Source: Xylocopa sonorina
Lineage: Eukaryota > Arthropoda > Insecta > Hymenoptera > Apidae
DNA: 64,000 bases
NCBI RefSeq assembly: GCF_050948175.1
Contig: NW_027490092.1
Location: 1,736,001 to 1,800,000, forward strand
Reading direction: 5' to 3'
The notes beneath the pieces were generated by a model. That model was given only the letters and a program-made list of their open reading frames with translations. It was not told the origin of the DNA and made no database searches. The translations under genes were made by a program, and so were the position numbers. Numbering within the stretch: the stretch's first letter is position 1; every line of letters starts with the position of its first letter. Below are positions 1 to 14,540 of this stretch, in pieces.

Positions 1-2221
1 CATCACATTTCTATGTTTCATGATAAGATATAATACTCATTGTGCAGTGTTATGTATATCCCGTCTATACTTCAAATGGATGTAAATGCGACACTTCCTT
101 GCTAGGAAATAGCGTTTGCAGATGTCTACGTATCGAAGCAGTAGAGTTCTAATGCTTCTTAAATCGCCGTATCGCATCTCATTTCTATGTTTCATGATAA
201 GATATAATATTCATTGTGCAGTGTTATGTATATCTCGTCTATACTTCAAATGGATGTAAATGCGACACTTCCTTGCTAGGAAATAGCGTTTGCAGATGTC
301 TACGTGCCGAAGCAATAGAGTACTAATGCTTCTTAAATCGCGATATCGCATCTTATTTCTACGTTTTATGACAATATATAATATTCATTGCAATGGGTCA
401 TGTATACCTCGCATACACTTAAAATGTATGTAAATGCGACACTTCCTTGCTAGGAAATAGCGTTTGCAGATGTCTACGTATCGCAGCAATAGTGTTCTAA
501 TGCTTCCTAAAACGCGATATCGCATCTCACTTCTATGTTTCATGATAAGATATAATATTCATTGCGAAGGCTCATGTATACCTCGTGTTCACTTCAAAAG
601 AATGTAAATGCGACACATACATGCTAGGAAATAGCGTTTGCAGATGTCTACGTATCGTAGCAACAGAGTTCTAATGCTTCTTAAAACGCGATATCGCATC
701 ACACTTCTATGTTTCATGATAAGATATAATATTCATCGCGAAGTGTCATGTATACCTCGTATTCACTTCAAAAGAATGTAAATGCGACACATACATGCTA
801 GGAAATAGCGTTTGCAGATGTCTACCTATCGTAGCAATAGAGTTCCAATGCTTTTTAAAACGGGATATCTCATTTCATTTCTATGTTTCGTGATAAGATA
901 TAATATTCATTTTGGATTGTTATGTATACCTCGTATTCACTTCAAAAGAATGTAAATGTGAAACTTCCATGCTAGGAAATAGCGTTTGCAGATGTCTACG
1001 GATCGTGGCAATAGATTTCTAATGCTTCTTAAAACGCGATATCGCATCACACTTCTATGTTTCATGATAAGATATAATATTCATTGCGAAGTGTAATGTA
1101 TACCTCGTATTCACTTCAAAGAAATGTAAATGCGACACTTCCATGCTAGGAAATAGCGTTTGCAGATGTCTACGTGTCGTAGCAATAGAATTCCAATGCT
1201 TCTTAAAACGAGATGTCGCATTTCATTTCTATGTTTCGTGATAAGATATAATATTCATTTTGGAGTGTTATGTATACCTCGTATTCACTTCAAGAGAATG
1301 TAAATGCGACACTTCCATGCTAGGAAATAGCGTTTGCAGATGTCTACGTATCGTAGCAGTAGAGTTCTAATGCTTCTCAAAACGAGATATAGCACCTCAT
1401 TCCTATGTTTCATGATAAGATATAATATTCTTTGCGAAGTGTCATGTATATCTCGTATTCACTTCAAAAGAATGTAAATGCAACACTTCCATGCTAGGAA
1501 ATAGCGTTTGCAGATGTCTACGTACCGTAGCAATAGAGTTCTAATGCTTCCTAAAACGCGGTATCGCATCACACTTCTATGTTTCATGATAAGATATAAT
1601 ATTCATCGCGAAGTGTCATGTATACCTCGTATTCACTTCAAAAGAATGTAAATGCGACACATAAATGCTAGGAAAGAGCGGTTGCAGATGTTTACGTATC
1701 GTAGCAATAGAGTTCTAATGCATCTTAAAACGAGACGTCGCATTTCATTTCTATGTTTCGTGATAAGATATAATATTCATTTTGGAGTGTTATGTATACC
1801 TCGTATTCACTTCAACAGAATGTAAATGCGACACTTCCATGCCAGGAAATAGCGTTTGCAGATGTCTACGTATATTAGCAATAGAGTTCTAATGCTTCTC
1901 AAAACGCGATATAGCACCTAATTCCTACGTTTCAAGATAAGATATAATATTCTTTGCGAAGTGTCATGTATATCTCGTATTCACATCAAAAGAATGTAAA
2001 TGCGACACTTCAATACTAGGAAATAGCGTTTGCAGATGTCTACGTATCGTAGCAATAGAGTTCTAATGCTTCTTAAAACGAGATGTCGCATTTAATTTCT
2101 ATGTTTCGTGATAAGGTATAATATTCATTGTAGAATGTTATGTATATCTCGTATTCACTTCAAAAGTATGTAAATGCGACACTTCCATGCTAGGAAATAT
2201 CGTTTGCAGATGTCTACGGAT

Positions 2222-4810
2222 CGTAGCAATAGAGTTCTAATGCTTCCTAAAACGCGATATCGCATCTCACATCTATGTTTCATGATAAGATATAATATTC
2301 ATTGCGAAGGCTCATGTATACCTCGTGTTCACTTCAAAAGAATGTAAATGCGACACATACATGCTAGGAAATAGCGTTTGCAGATGTCTACGTATCGTAG
2401 CAACAGAGTTCTAATGCTTTTTAAAACGCGATATCGCATCACACTTATATGTTTCATGGTAAGATATAATATTCATTTTGGAGTGTTATGTATACCTCGT
2501 ATTCACTTCAAAAGAATGTAAATGCGACACATACATGCTAGGAAATAGCGTTTGCAGATGTCTACGTATCGCAGCAATAGTGTTCTAATGCTTCTTAAAA
2601 CGAGATGTCGCACTTCATTTCTATGTTTCGTGATAAGGTATAATATTCATTGTAGAGTGTTATGTATACCTCGTATTCACTTCAAAAGAATGTAAATGCG
2701 ACACTTCCATGCTAGGAAATAGCCTTTGCAGATGTCTACGGATCGTAGCAATAGAGTTCTAATGCTTCCTAAAACGCGATATCGCATCTCACTTCTATGT
2801 TTCATGATAAGATATAATATTCATTGCGAAGGCTCATGTATACTTCGTGTTCACTTCAAAAGAATGTAAATGCGACACATACATGCTAGGAAATAGCGTT
2901 TGCAGATGTCTACGTATCGTAGCAACAGAGTTCTAATGCTTCTTAAAACGCGATATCGCATCACACTTCTATGTTTCATGATAAGATATAATATTCATCG
3001 CGAAGTGTCATGTATACCTCGTATTCACTTCAAAAGAATGTAAATGCGACACATACATGCTAGGAAATAGCGTTTGCAGATGTCTACCTATCGTAGCAAT
3101 AGAGTTCCAATGCTTTTTAAATCGGGATGTCTCATTTCATTTCTATGTTTCGTGATAAGATATAATATTCATTTTGGATTGTTATGTATACCTCGTATTC
3201 ACTTCAAAAGAATGTAAATGTGAAACTTCCATGCTAGGAAATAGCGTTTGCAGATGTCTACGGATCGTGGCAATAGATTTCTAATGCTTCTTAAAACGCG
3301 ATATCGCATCACACTTCTATGTTTCATGATAAGATATAATATTCATTGCGAAGTGTAATGTATACCTCGTATTCACTTCAAAGAAATGTAAATGCGACAC
3401 TTCCATGCTGGGAAATAGCGTTTGCAGATGTCTACGTATCGCAGCAATAGTGTTCTAATGCTTCTTAAAACGAGATGTCGCATTTCTTTTCCATGTTTCG
3501 TGATAAGATATAATATTCATTGTAGAGTGTTATGTATACCTCGTATTCACTTCAAAAGAATGTACATGCGACACTTCCATGCTAGGAAATAGCCTTTGCA
3601 GATGTCTACGATCGTAGCAATAGAGTTCTAATGCTTCCTAAAACGCGATATCGCATCTCACTTCTATGTTTCATGATAAGATATAATATTCATTGCGAAG
3701 GCTCATGTATACCTCGTGTTCACTTCAAAAGAATGTAAATGCGACACATACATGCTAGGAAATAGCGTTTGCAGATGTCTACGTATCGTAGCAACAGAGT
3801 TCTAATGCTTCTTAAAACGCGATATCGCATCACACTTATATGTTTCATGATAAGATATAATATTCATTTTGGAGTGTTATGTATACCTCGTATTCACTTC
3901 AAAAGAATGTAAAAGCGACACATACATGCTAGGAAATAGCGTTTGCAGATGTCTACGTATCGCAGCAATAGTGTTCTAATGCTTCTTAAAACGAGATGTC
4001 GCACTTCATTTCTATGTTTCGTGATAAGGTATAATATTCATTGTAGAGTGTTATGTATACCTCGTATTCACTTCAAAAGAATGTAAATGCGACACTTCCA
4101 TGCTAGGAAATAGCCTTTGCAGATGTCTACGGATCGTAGCAATAGAGTTCTAATGCTTCCTAAAACGCGATATCGCATCTCACTTCTATGTTTCATGATA
4201 AGATAGAATATTCATTGCGAAGGCTCATGTATACCTCGTGTTCACTTCAAAAGAATGTAAATGCGACACATACATGCTAGGAAATAGCGTTTGCAGATGT
4301 CTACGTATCGTAGCAACAGAGTTCTAATGCTTCTTAAAACGCGATATCGCATCACACTTATATGTTTCATGATAAGATATAATATTCATTGCGAAGTGTC
4401 ATGTATACCTCGTATTCACTTCAAAGAAATGTAAGTGCGACACTTCCATGCTAGGAAATAGCGTTTGCAGATGTCTACCTATCGTAGCAATAGAGTTCCA
4501 ATGCTTTTTAAAACGAGATGTCTCATTTCATTTCTATGTTTCGTGATAAGATATAATATTCATTTTGGATTGTTATGTATACCTCGTATTCACTTCAAAA
4601 GAATGTAAATGTGAAACTTCCATGCTAGGAAATAGCGTTTGCAGATGTCTACGGATCGTGGCAATAGATTTCTAATGCTTCTTAAAACGCGATATCGCAT
4701 CACACTTCTATGTTTCATGATAAGATATAATATTCATTGCGAAGTGTAATGTATACCTCGTATTCACTTCAAAGAAATGTAAATGCGACACTTCCATGCT
4801 AGGAAATAGC
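2222..4810 (+). repeat. 8-mer higher-order repeat, two copies of about 1391 bp
   Basis: Ordered variant monomers recur at a 1391-bp offset (8 x 174, less one base deleted near 3611). The diagnostic ATTGCGAAGGCTCATG occurs at 2301 and 2823, then at 3692 and 4214. The CTACCTATCGTAG variant recurs at 3083 and 4474. The match fades after about 4810. A related block around 500-1150 matches 2762-3410 at an offset of 2262 bp (13 monomers), so this module has been copied more than once. Confidence 0.85.
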
Positions 4811-7800
4811 GTTTGCAGATGTCTACGTGTCGTAGCAATAGAGTTCCAATGCTTCTTAAAACGAGATGTCGCATTTCATTTCTATGTTTCGTGATAAGAT
4901 ATAATATTCATTTTGGAGTGTTATGTATACCTCGTATTCACTTCAAGAGAATGTAAATGCGACACTTCCATGCTAGGAAATAGCGTTTGCAGATGTCTAC
5001 GTATCGTAGCAATAGAGTTCTAATGCTTCTTAAATCGAGATGTCGCATTTCTTTTCTATGTTTCGTGATAAGATATAATATTCATTTTGGTGTGTTATGT
5101 ATACCTCGTATTCACTTCAAAGGAATGTAAATGCGACACTCCCTTGCTAGGAAATATTGTTTGCAGATGTTTACGTATCGTAGCAGTAGACTTCTAATGC
5201 GTCTTAAAACGCGATATCGCATCTGACATCTATGTTTCATGATAAGGTATAATATTCATTGCGAAGTGTCATGAATACCTCGTATTCACTTCAAAAGAAT
5301 GTAAGTGCGACACTTCCATACTAGGAAATAGCGTTTGCAGATGTCTACGTGTCGTAGCAATAGAGTTCCAATGCTTCTTAAAACGAGATGTCGCATTTCA
5401 TTTCTATGTTTCGTGATAAGATATAATATTCATTTTGGAGTGTTATGTATACCTCGTATTCACTTCAAGAGAATGTAAGTGCGACACTTCCATACTAGGA
5501 AATAGCGTTTGCAGATGTCTACGTATCGTAGCAATAGAGTTCTAATGCTTCTTAAAACGAGATGTCGCATTTCATTTCTATGTTTCGTGATAAGGTGTAA
5601 TATTCATTTTGGAGTATTATGTATACCTCGTATTCACTTCAAAAGAATGTAAATGCGACACTTCCATGCTAGGAAATAGCGTTTGCAGATGTCTACGTAT
5701 CGTAGCAATAGAATTCTAATGCTTCTTAAAACGAGATGTCGCATTTCATTTCTATGTTTCGTGATAAGGTGTAATTTTCATTTTGGAGTGTTATGTATAC
5801 CTCGTATTCACTTCAAAAGAATTTAAATGTGACACTTCCATGCTAGGAAATAGCGTTTGCATATGTCTACGTATATTAGCAATAAAGTTCTAGTGCTTCT
5901 CAAAACGCGATATAGCACCTCATTCCTACGTTTCAAGATAAGATATAATATTCTTTGCGAAGTGTCATGTATATCTCGTATTCACATCAAAAGAATGTAA
6001 ATGCGACACTTCAATACTAGGAAATAGCGTTTGCAGATGTCTACGTATCGTAGCAATAGAGTTCTAATGCTTCTTAAAACGAGATGTCGCATTTCTTTTC
6101 TATGCTTCGTGATAAGATATAATATTCATTTTGGAGTGTTATGTATACCTCGTATTCACTTCAAAGGAATGTAAATGCGACACTCCCTTGCTAGGAAGTA
6201 TTGTTTGCAGATGTTTACGTATCGTAGCAATAGAGTTCCAAAGCTTCTTAAAACGAGATGTCGCATTTCGTTTCTATGTTTCGTGATAAGATATAATATT
6301 CATTTTGTAGTGTCATGTATACCTCGTATTCACTTCAAAAGAATGTAAATGGGACACTTCCATGCTAGGAAATAGCGTTTGCAGATGTCTACGTATCGTA
6401 GCAATAGAGTTCTAATGATTCTTAAAACGCGATATCGCATCACACTTCTATGTTTCATGATAAGATATAATATTCATCGCGAAGTGTCATGTATACCTCG
6501 TATTCACTTCAAAAGAATGTAAATGCGACACATACATGCTAGGAAATAGCGGTTGCAGATGTTTACGTATCGTAGCAATAGAGTTCTAATGCATCTTAAA
6601 ACGAGATGTCGCATTTCATTTCTATGTTTCGTGATAAGATATAATATTCATTTTGGAGTGTTATGTATACCTCGTATTCACTTCAACAGAATGTAAATGC
6701 GACACTTCCATGCCAGGAAATAGCGTTTGCAGATGTCTACGTATATTAGCAATAGAGTTCTAATGCTTCTCAAAACGCGATATAGCACCTCATTCCTATG
6801 TTTCATGATAAGATATAATATTCTTTGCGAAGTGTCATGTATATCTCGTATTCACTTCAAAAAAATGTAAATGCGACAGTTCCATGCTAGGAAATAGCGT
6901 TTGCAGATGTCTACGTATCGTAGCAATGGAGTTCTAATACTTCTTAAAACGAGATGTGGCATTTCATTTCTATGTTTAGTGATAAGATATAATATTCATT
7001 TTGGAGTGTTATGTATACCTCGTGTTCACTTCAAAAGAATGTAAATGCGACACATACATGCTAGGAAATAGCGTTTGCAGATGTCTACGTATCGCAGCAA
7101 TAGTGTTCTAATGCTTCTTAAAACGAGATGTCGCACTTCATTTCTATGTTTCGTGATAAGGTATAATATTCATTGTAGAGTGTTATGTATACCTCGTATT
7201 CACTTCAAAAGAATGTAAATGCGACACATACATGCTAGGAAATAGCGTTTGCAGATGTTTACGTATCGTAGCAATAGAGTTCTAATGCATCTTAAAACGA
7301 GATGTCGCATTTCATTTCTATGTTTCGTGATAAGATATAATATTCATTTTGGAGTGTTATGTATACCTCGTATTCACTTCAAAAGAATGTAAATGCGACA
7401 CATACATGCTAGGAAATAGCGTTTGCAGATGTCTACGTATCGTAGCAACAGTGTTCTAATGCTTCTTAAAACGCGATATCGCATCAAACTCCTATGTTTC
7501 ATGATAAGATATAATATTCATCGCGAAGTGTCATGTATACCTCGTATCCACTTCAAAGAAATGTAAATGCGACACATACATGCTAGGAAATAGCGTTTGC
7601 AGATGTTTACGAATCGTAGCAATAGAGTTCTAATGCATCTTAAAACGAGATGTCGCATTTCATTTCTATGTTTCGTGATAAGATATAATATTCATCTTGG
7701 AGTGTTATGTATACCTCGTATTCACTTCAAGAGAATGTAAATGCGACACTTCCATGCTAGGAAATAGCGTTTGCAGATGTCTACGTATATTAGTAATAGA

Positions 7801-7860
7801 GTTCTAATGCTTCTTAAAACGAGATGTCGCATTTCTTTTCTATGTTTCGTGATAAGGAAT

Positions 7861-9046
7861 AATATTCATTGCAGTATGTTATGTATATCTCGTATTCACT
7901 TCACAAGAATGTAAATGCGACACTTCCATGCTAGGAAATAGCGTTTGCAGTTTTCTACGTATCGTAGCAATAGAGTTCTAATGCTTCCCAAAACGCGATA
8001 TCGCATCTCACTTCTATGTTTCATGATAAGATATAATATTTACTGCGAAGTGTCATGTATACCTCGTATTCACTTTAAAAGAATGTAAGTGCGACACTTC
8101 CATGCTAGGATATAGCGTTTGCAGATGTCTACGTATCGTAGCAATAGAGTTCTAATGCTTCTTAAAACGCGATTTCGCATCTCACATCTATGTTTCATGA
8201 TAAGATATAATATTCATTGCGAAGGGTCATGTATATCTCGTGTTCACTTCAAAAGAATGTAAATGCGACACATCCATGCTAGGAAATAGCGTTTGCAGAT
8301 GTCTACGTGTCGTAGCAATAGAGTTCTAATGCTTCTTAAGACGAGATGTCGCATTTCATTTCTATGTTTCGTGATAAGGTGTAATTTTCATTTTGGAGTG
8401 TTATGTATACCTCGTATTCACTTCAAAAGAATTTAAATGTGACACTTCCATGCTAGGAAATAGCGTTTGCATATGTCTACGTATATTAGCAATAGAGTTC
8501 TAGTGCTTCTCAAAACGCGATATAGCACCTCATTCCTATGTTTCATGATAAGGAATAATATTCATTGCAGAATGTTATGTATATCTCGTATTCACTTCAC
8601 AAGAATGTAAATGCGACACTTCCATGCTAGGAAATAGCGTTTGCAGTTTTCTACGTATCGTAGCAATAGAGTTCTAATGCTTCCCAAAACGCGATATCGC
8701 ATCTCACTTCTATGTTTCATGATAAGATATAATATTTACTGCGAAGTGTCATGTATACCTCGTATTCACTTTAAAAGAATGTAAGTGCGACACTTCCATG
8801 CTAGGATATAGCGTTTGCAGATGTCTACGTATCGTAGCAATAGAGTTCTAATGCTTCTTAAAACGCGATTTCGCATCTCACATCTATGTTTCATGATAAG
8901 ATATAATATTCATTGCGAAGGGTCATGTATATCTCGTGTTCACTTCAAAAGAATGTAAATGCGACACATCCATGCTAGGAAATAGCGTTTGCAGATGTCT
9001 ACGTGTCGTAGCAATAGAGTTCTAATGCTTCTTAAGACGAGATGTC
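7861..9046 (+). repeat. 4-mer (696-bp) tandem duplication
   Basis: The rare variant with AATATTCATTGCAG and ATTCACTTCACAAG occurs at 7861 and again at 8557, exactly 696 bp (4 monomers) later. The following monomers (TTGCAGTTTTCTACG, GGATATAGCG, CGCGATTTCGC variants) repeat in the same order. The second copy ends around 9046, where it switches to an ordinary class B monomer. Confidence 0.8.
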
Positions 9047-11760
9047 GCATTTCATTTCTATGTTTCGTGATAAGATGTAATATTCATTTTGGAGTGTTAT
9101 GTATACCTCGTAGTCACTTCAAAAGAATGTAAATGCGACACTTCCTTGCTAGGAAATACTGTTTGCGGATGTCTACGTATCGTAGGAATAGAGTTCTAAT
9201 GCTTCTTAAAACGCGATATCGCATCACACTTCTATGTTTCATGATAAGATATAATATTCATTGCGAAGTGCCATGTATACCTCGTATTCACTTCAAAAGA
9301 ATGTAAATGCGAGACATACATGCTAGGAAATAGCGGTTGCAGATGTTTACGTATCGTAGCAATAGAGTTCTTGCATCTTAAAACGAAATGTCGCATTTCA
9401 TTTCTATGTTTCGTGATAAGATATAATATTCATTTTGGAGTGTTATGTATACCTCGTATTCACTTCAAGAGAATGTAAATGCGACACTTCCATGCTAGGA
9501 AATAGCGTTTGCAGATGTCTACGTATCGTAGCAATAGAGTTCTAATGCTCCCCAAAACGCGATATCGCATCTCACTTCTATGTTTCATGATAAGATATAA
9601 TATTCACTGCGAAGTCTCATGTATACCTCGTATTCACTTTAAAAGAATGTAAGTGCGACACTTCCATGCTAGGATATAGCGTTTGCAGATGTCTACGTAT
9701 CGTAGCAATAGAGTTCTAATGTTTCTTAAAACGCGATTTCGCATCTCACATCTATGTTTCATGGTAAGATATAATATTCATTGCGAAGGGTCATTTATAC
9801 CTCGTGTTCACTTCAAAAGAATGTAAATGCGACACTTCCATGCTAGGAAATAGCGTTTGCAGATGTCTACGTATCGTAGCAATAGAGTTCTAATGCTTCT
9901 TAAAACGAGATGTCGCATTTCATTTCTATGTTTCGTTATAAGGTGTAATATTCATTTTGGAGTGTTATGTATACCTCGTATTCACTTCAAAGGAATGTAA
10001 ATGCGACACTCCCTTGCTAGGAAATATTGTTTGCAGATGTTTACGTATCGTAGCAGTAGACTTCTAATGCGTCTTAAAACGCGATATCGCATCTGACATC
10101 TATGTTTCATGATAAGGAATAATATTCATTGCGAAGTGTCATGAATACCTCGTATTCACTTCAAAAGAATGTAAGTGCGACACCTACATGCTAGGAAATA
10201 GCGTTTGCAGATGTCTACGTACCGTAGCAATAGAGTTCTAATGCTTCCTAAAACGCGGTATAGCATCTCGTATCTGTGTTTCATGATAAGATATAATATT
10301 CATTGCGGAGTATCGTGTAAACCTCGTATTCACATCAAAAGAATGTAAATGCGACACTTCCATGCTAGGAAATAGCGTTTGCAGATGTCTACGTATCGTA
10401 GCAATAGAGTTCTAATGCTTCTTAAAACGAGATGTCGCATTTCATTTCTGTTTCGTGATAAGATATAATATTCATTTTGGAGTGTTATGTGTACCTCGTA
10501 TTCACTTCAAAAGAATGTAAATGTGACACTTCCATGCTAGGAAATAGCGTTTGCAGATGTCTACGTATCGTAGCAATAGAGTTCTAATGCTTCTTAAGAC
10601 GAGATGTCGCATTTCATTCCTATGCTTCGTGATAAGATGTAATATTCATTTTGGAGTGTTATGTATACCTCGTATTCACTTCAAAAGAATGTAAATGCGA
10701 CACTTCCTTGCTAGGAAATATTGTTTGCGGATGTGTACGTATCGTAGGAATAGAGTTCTAATGCTTCTTAAAACGCGATATCGCATCACACTTCTATGTT
10801 TCATGATAAGATATAATATTCATCGCGAAGTGTCATGTATACCTCGTATTCACTTCAAAAGAATGTAAATGCGACACATACATGCTAGGAAATAGCGTTT
10901 GCAGATGTTTACGAATCGCAGCAATAGAGTTCTAATGCATCTTAAAACGAGATGTCGCATTTCATTTCTATGTTTCGTGATAAGATATAATATTCATTTT
11001 GGAGTGTTATGTATACCTCGTATTCACTTCAACAGAATGTAAATGCGACACTTCCATGCCAGGAAATAGCGTTTGCAGATGTCTGCGTATATTAGCAATA
11101 GAGTTCTAATGCTTCTCAAAACGCGATATAGCACCTCATTCCTACGTTTCAAGATAAGATATAATATTCTTTGCGAAGTGTCATGTACATCTCGTATTCA
11201 CATCAAAAGAATGTAAATGCGACACTTCAATACTAGGAAATAGCGTTTGCAGATGTCTACGTATCGTAGCAATAGAGTTCTAATGCTTCTTAAAACGAGA
11301 TGTCGCATTTAATTTATATGTTTCGTGATAAGGTATAATATTCATTGTAGAATGTTATGTATATCTCGTATTCACTTCAAAAGAATGTAAATGCGACACT
11401 TCCATGCTAGGAAATATCGTTTGCAGATGTCTACGGATCGTAGCAATAGAGTTCTAATGCTTCCTAAAACGCGATATCGCATCTCACTTCTATGTTTCAT
11501 GATAGGATATAATATTCATTGCGTAGTGTCATGTATATCTCGTATTCACTTCAAAGGAATGTAAACGCGACGCGTCCATGCTAGGAAATAGCGGTTGCAG
11601 ATGTCTACGTATCGTAGCAATAGAGTTCCAATGCTTTTTAAAACGAGATGTCTCATTTCATTTCTATGTTTCGTGATAAGATATAATATTCATTTTGGAG
11701 TGTTATGTATACCTCGTATTCACTTCAAAAGAATGTAAATGTGAAACTTCCATGCTAGGA

Positions 11761-14540
11761 AATAGCGTTTGCAGATGTCTACGGATCGTGGCAATAGAAT
11801 TCTAATGCTTCTTAAAACGCGATATCGCATCACACATCTATGTTTCATGATAAGATATAATATTCATTGCGAAGTGTAATGTATACCTCGTATTCACTTC
11901 AAAGAAATGTAAATGCGACACTTCCATGCTAGGAAATAGCGTTTGCAGATGTCTACGTATATTAGCAATAGAGTTCTAATGCTTCTCAAAACGCGATATA
12001 GCACCTCATTCCTACGTTTCAAGATAAGATATAATATTCTTTGCGAAGTGTCATGTATATCTCGTATTCACATCAAAAGAATGTAAATGCGACACTTCCA
12101 TACTAGGAAATAGCGTTTGCAGATGTCTACGTATCGTAGCAATAGAGTTCTAATGCTTCTTAAAACGAAATGTCGAATTTCATTTCTGTTTCGTGATAAG
12201 ATATAATATTCATTTTGGAGTGTTATGTATACCTCGTATTCACTTCAAAAGAATTTAAATGTGACACTTCCATGCTAGGAAATAGCGTTTGCAGATGTCT
12301 ACGTATCGCAGCAATAGTGTTCTAATGCTTCTTAAAACGAGATGTCGCATTTCATTTCTATGTTTCGTGATAAGATATAATATTCATTTTGGAGTGTTAT
12401 GTATACCTCGTATTCACTTCAAGAGAATGTAAATGCGACACTTCCATGCCAGGAAATAGCGTTTGCAGATGTCTACGTATATTAGCAATAGAGTTCTAAT
12501 GCTTCTCAAAACGCGATATAGCACCTCATTCCTACGTTTCAAGATAAGATATAATATTCTTTGCGAAGTGTCATGTATATCTCGTATTCACATCAAAAGA
12601 ATGTAAATGCGACACTTCCATACTAGGAAATAGCGTTTGCAGATGTCTACGTATCGTAGCAATAGAGTTCTAATGCTTCTTAAAACGAGATGTCGAATTT
12701 CATTTCTATGTTTCGTGATAAGGTGTAATATTCATTTTGGAGTGTTATGTATACCTCGTATTCACTTCAAAAGAATTTAAATGTGACACTTCCATGCTAG
12801 GAAATAGCGTTTGCAGATGTCTACGTATCGCAGCAATAGTGTTCTAATGCTTCTTAAAACGAGATGTCGCATTTCATTTCTATGTTTCGTGATAAGATAT
12901 AATATTCATTTTGGAGTGTTATGTATACCTCGTATTCACTTCAAGAGAATGTAAATGCGACACTTCCATGCTAGGAAATAGCGTTTGCAGATGTCTACGT
13001 ATATTAGCAATAGAGTTCTAATGCTTCTCAAAACGCGATATAGCACCTCATTCCTACGTTTCAAGATAAGATATAATATTCTTTGCGAAGTGTCATGTAT
13101 ATCTCGTATTCACATCAAAAGAATGTAAATTCGACACTTCCTTGCTAGGAAATAGCGTTTGCAGATGTCTACGGATCGTGGCAATAGAATTCTAATGCTT
13201 CTTAAAACGCGATATCGCATCACACATCTATGTTTCATGATAAGATATAATATTCATTGCGAAGTGTAATGTATACCTCGTATTCACTTCAAAGAAATGT
13301 AAATGCGACACTTCCATGCTAGGAAATAGCGTTTGCAGATGTCTACGTATATTAGCAATAGAGTTCTAATGCTTCTCAAAACGCGATATAGCACCTCATT
13401 CCTACGTTTCAAGATAAGATATAATATTCTTTGCGAAGTGTCATGTATATCTCGTATTCACATCAAAAGAATGTAAATGCGACACTTCCATACTAGGAAA
13501 TAGCGTTTGCAGATGTCTACGTATCGTAGCAATAGAGTTCTAATGCTTCTTAAAACGAAATGTCGAATTTCATTTCTGTTTCGTGATAAGATATAATATT
13601 CATTTTGGAGTGTTATGTATACCTCGTATTCACTTCAAAAGAATTTAAATGTGACACTTCCATGCTAGGAAATAGCGTTTGCAGATGTCTACGTATCGCA
13701 GCAATAGTGTTCTAATGCTTCTTAAAACGAGATGTCGCATTTCATTTCTATGTTTCGTGATAAGATATAATATTCATTTTGGTGTGTTATGTATACCTCG
13801 TATTCACTTCAAGAGAATGTAAATGCGACACTTCCATGCCAGGAAATAGCGTTTGCAGATGTCTACGTATATTAGCAATAGAGTTCTAATGCTTCTCAAA
13901 ACGCGATATAGCACCTCATTCCTACGTTTCAAGATAAGATATAATATTCTTTGCGAAGTGTCATGTATATCTCGTATTCACATCAAAAGAATGTAAATGC
14001 GACACTTCCATACTAGGAAATAGCGTTTGCAGATGTCTACGTATCGTAGCAATAGAGTTCTAATGCTTCTTAAAACGAGATGTCGAATTTCATTTCTATG
14101 TTTCGTGATAAGGTGTAATATTCATTTTGGAGTGTTATGTATACCTCGTATTCACTTCAAAAGAATTTAAATGTGACACTTCCATGCTAGGAAATAGCGT
14201 TTGCAGATGTCTACGTATCGCAGCAATAGTGTTCTAATGCTTCTTAAAACGAGATGTCGCATTTCATTTCTATGTTTCGTGATAAGATATAATATTCATT
14301 TTGGAGTGTTATGTATACCTCGTATTCACTTCAAGAGAATGTAAATGCGACACTTCCATGCTAGGAAATAGCGTTTGCAGATGTCTACGTATATTAGCAA
14401 TAGAGTTCTAATGCTTCTCAAAACGCGATATAGCACCTCATTCCTACGTTTCAAGATAAGATATAATATTCTTTGCGAAGTGTCATGTATATCTCGTATT
14501 CACATCAAAAGAATGTAAATTCGACACTTCCTTGCTAGGA
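11761..14540 (+). repeat. 8-mer higher-order repeat, two nearly identical copies of 1390 bp
   Basis: The segments 11761-13150 and 13151-14540 match base for base with only scattered substitutions. Both contain the same 2-bp deletion (ATTTCTGTTTCG) near 12185 and 13575 and the same monomer order, including four class C monomers. Each copy ends with the rare AAATTCGACACTTCCTTGC variant (near 13130 and 14520). This is the innermost homogenised block of the left arm; beyond 14540 the monomers become individual and divergent. Confidence 0.92.
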
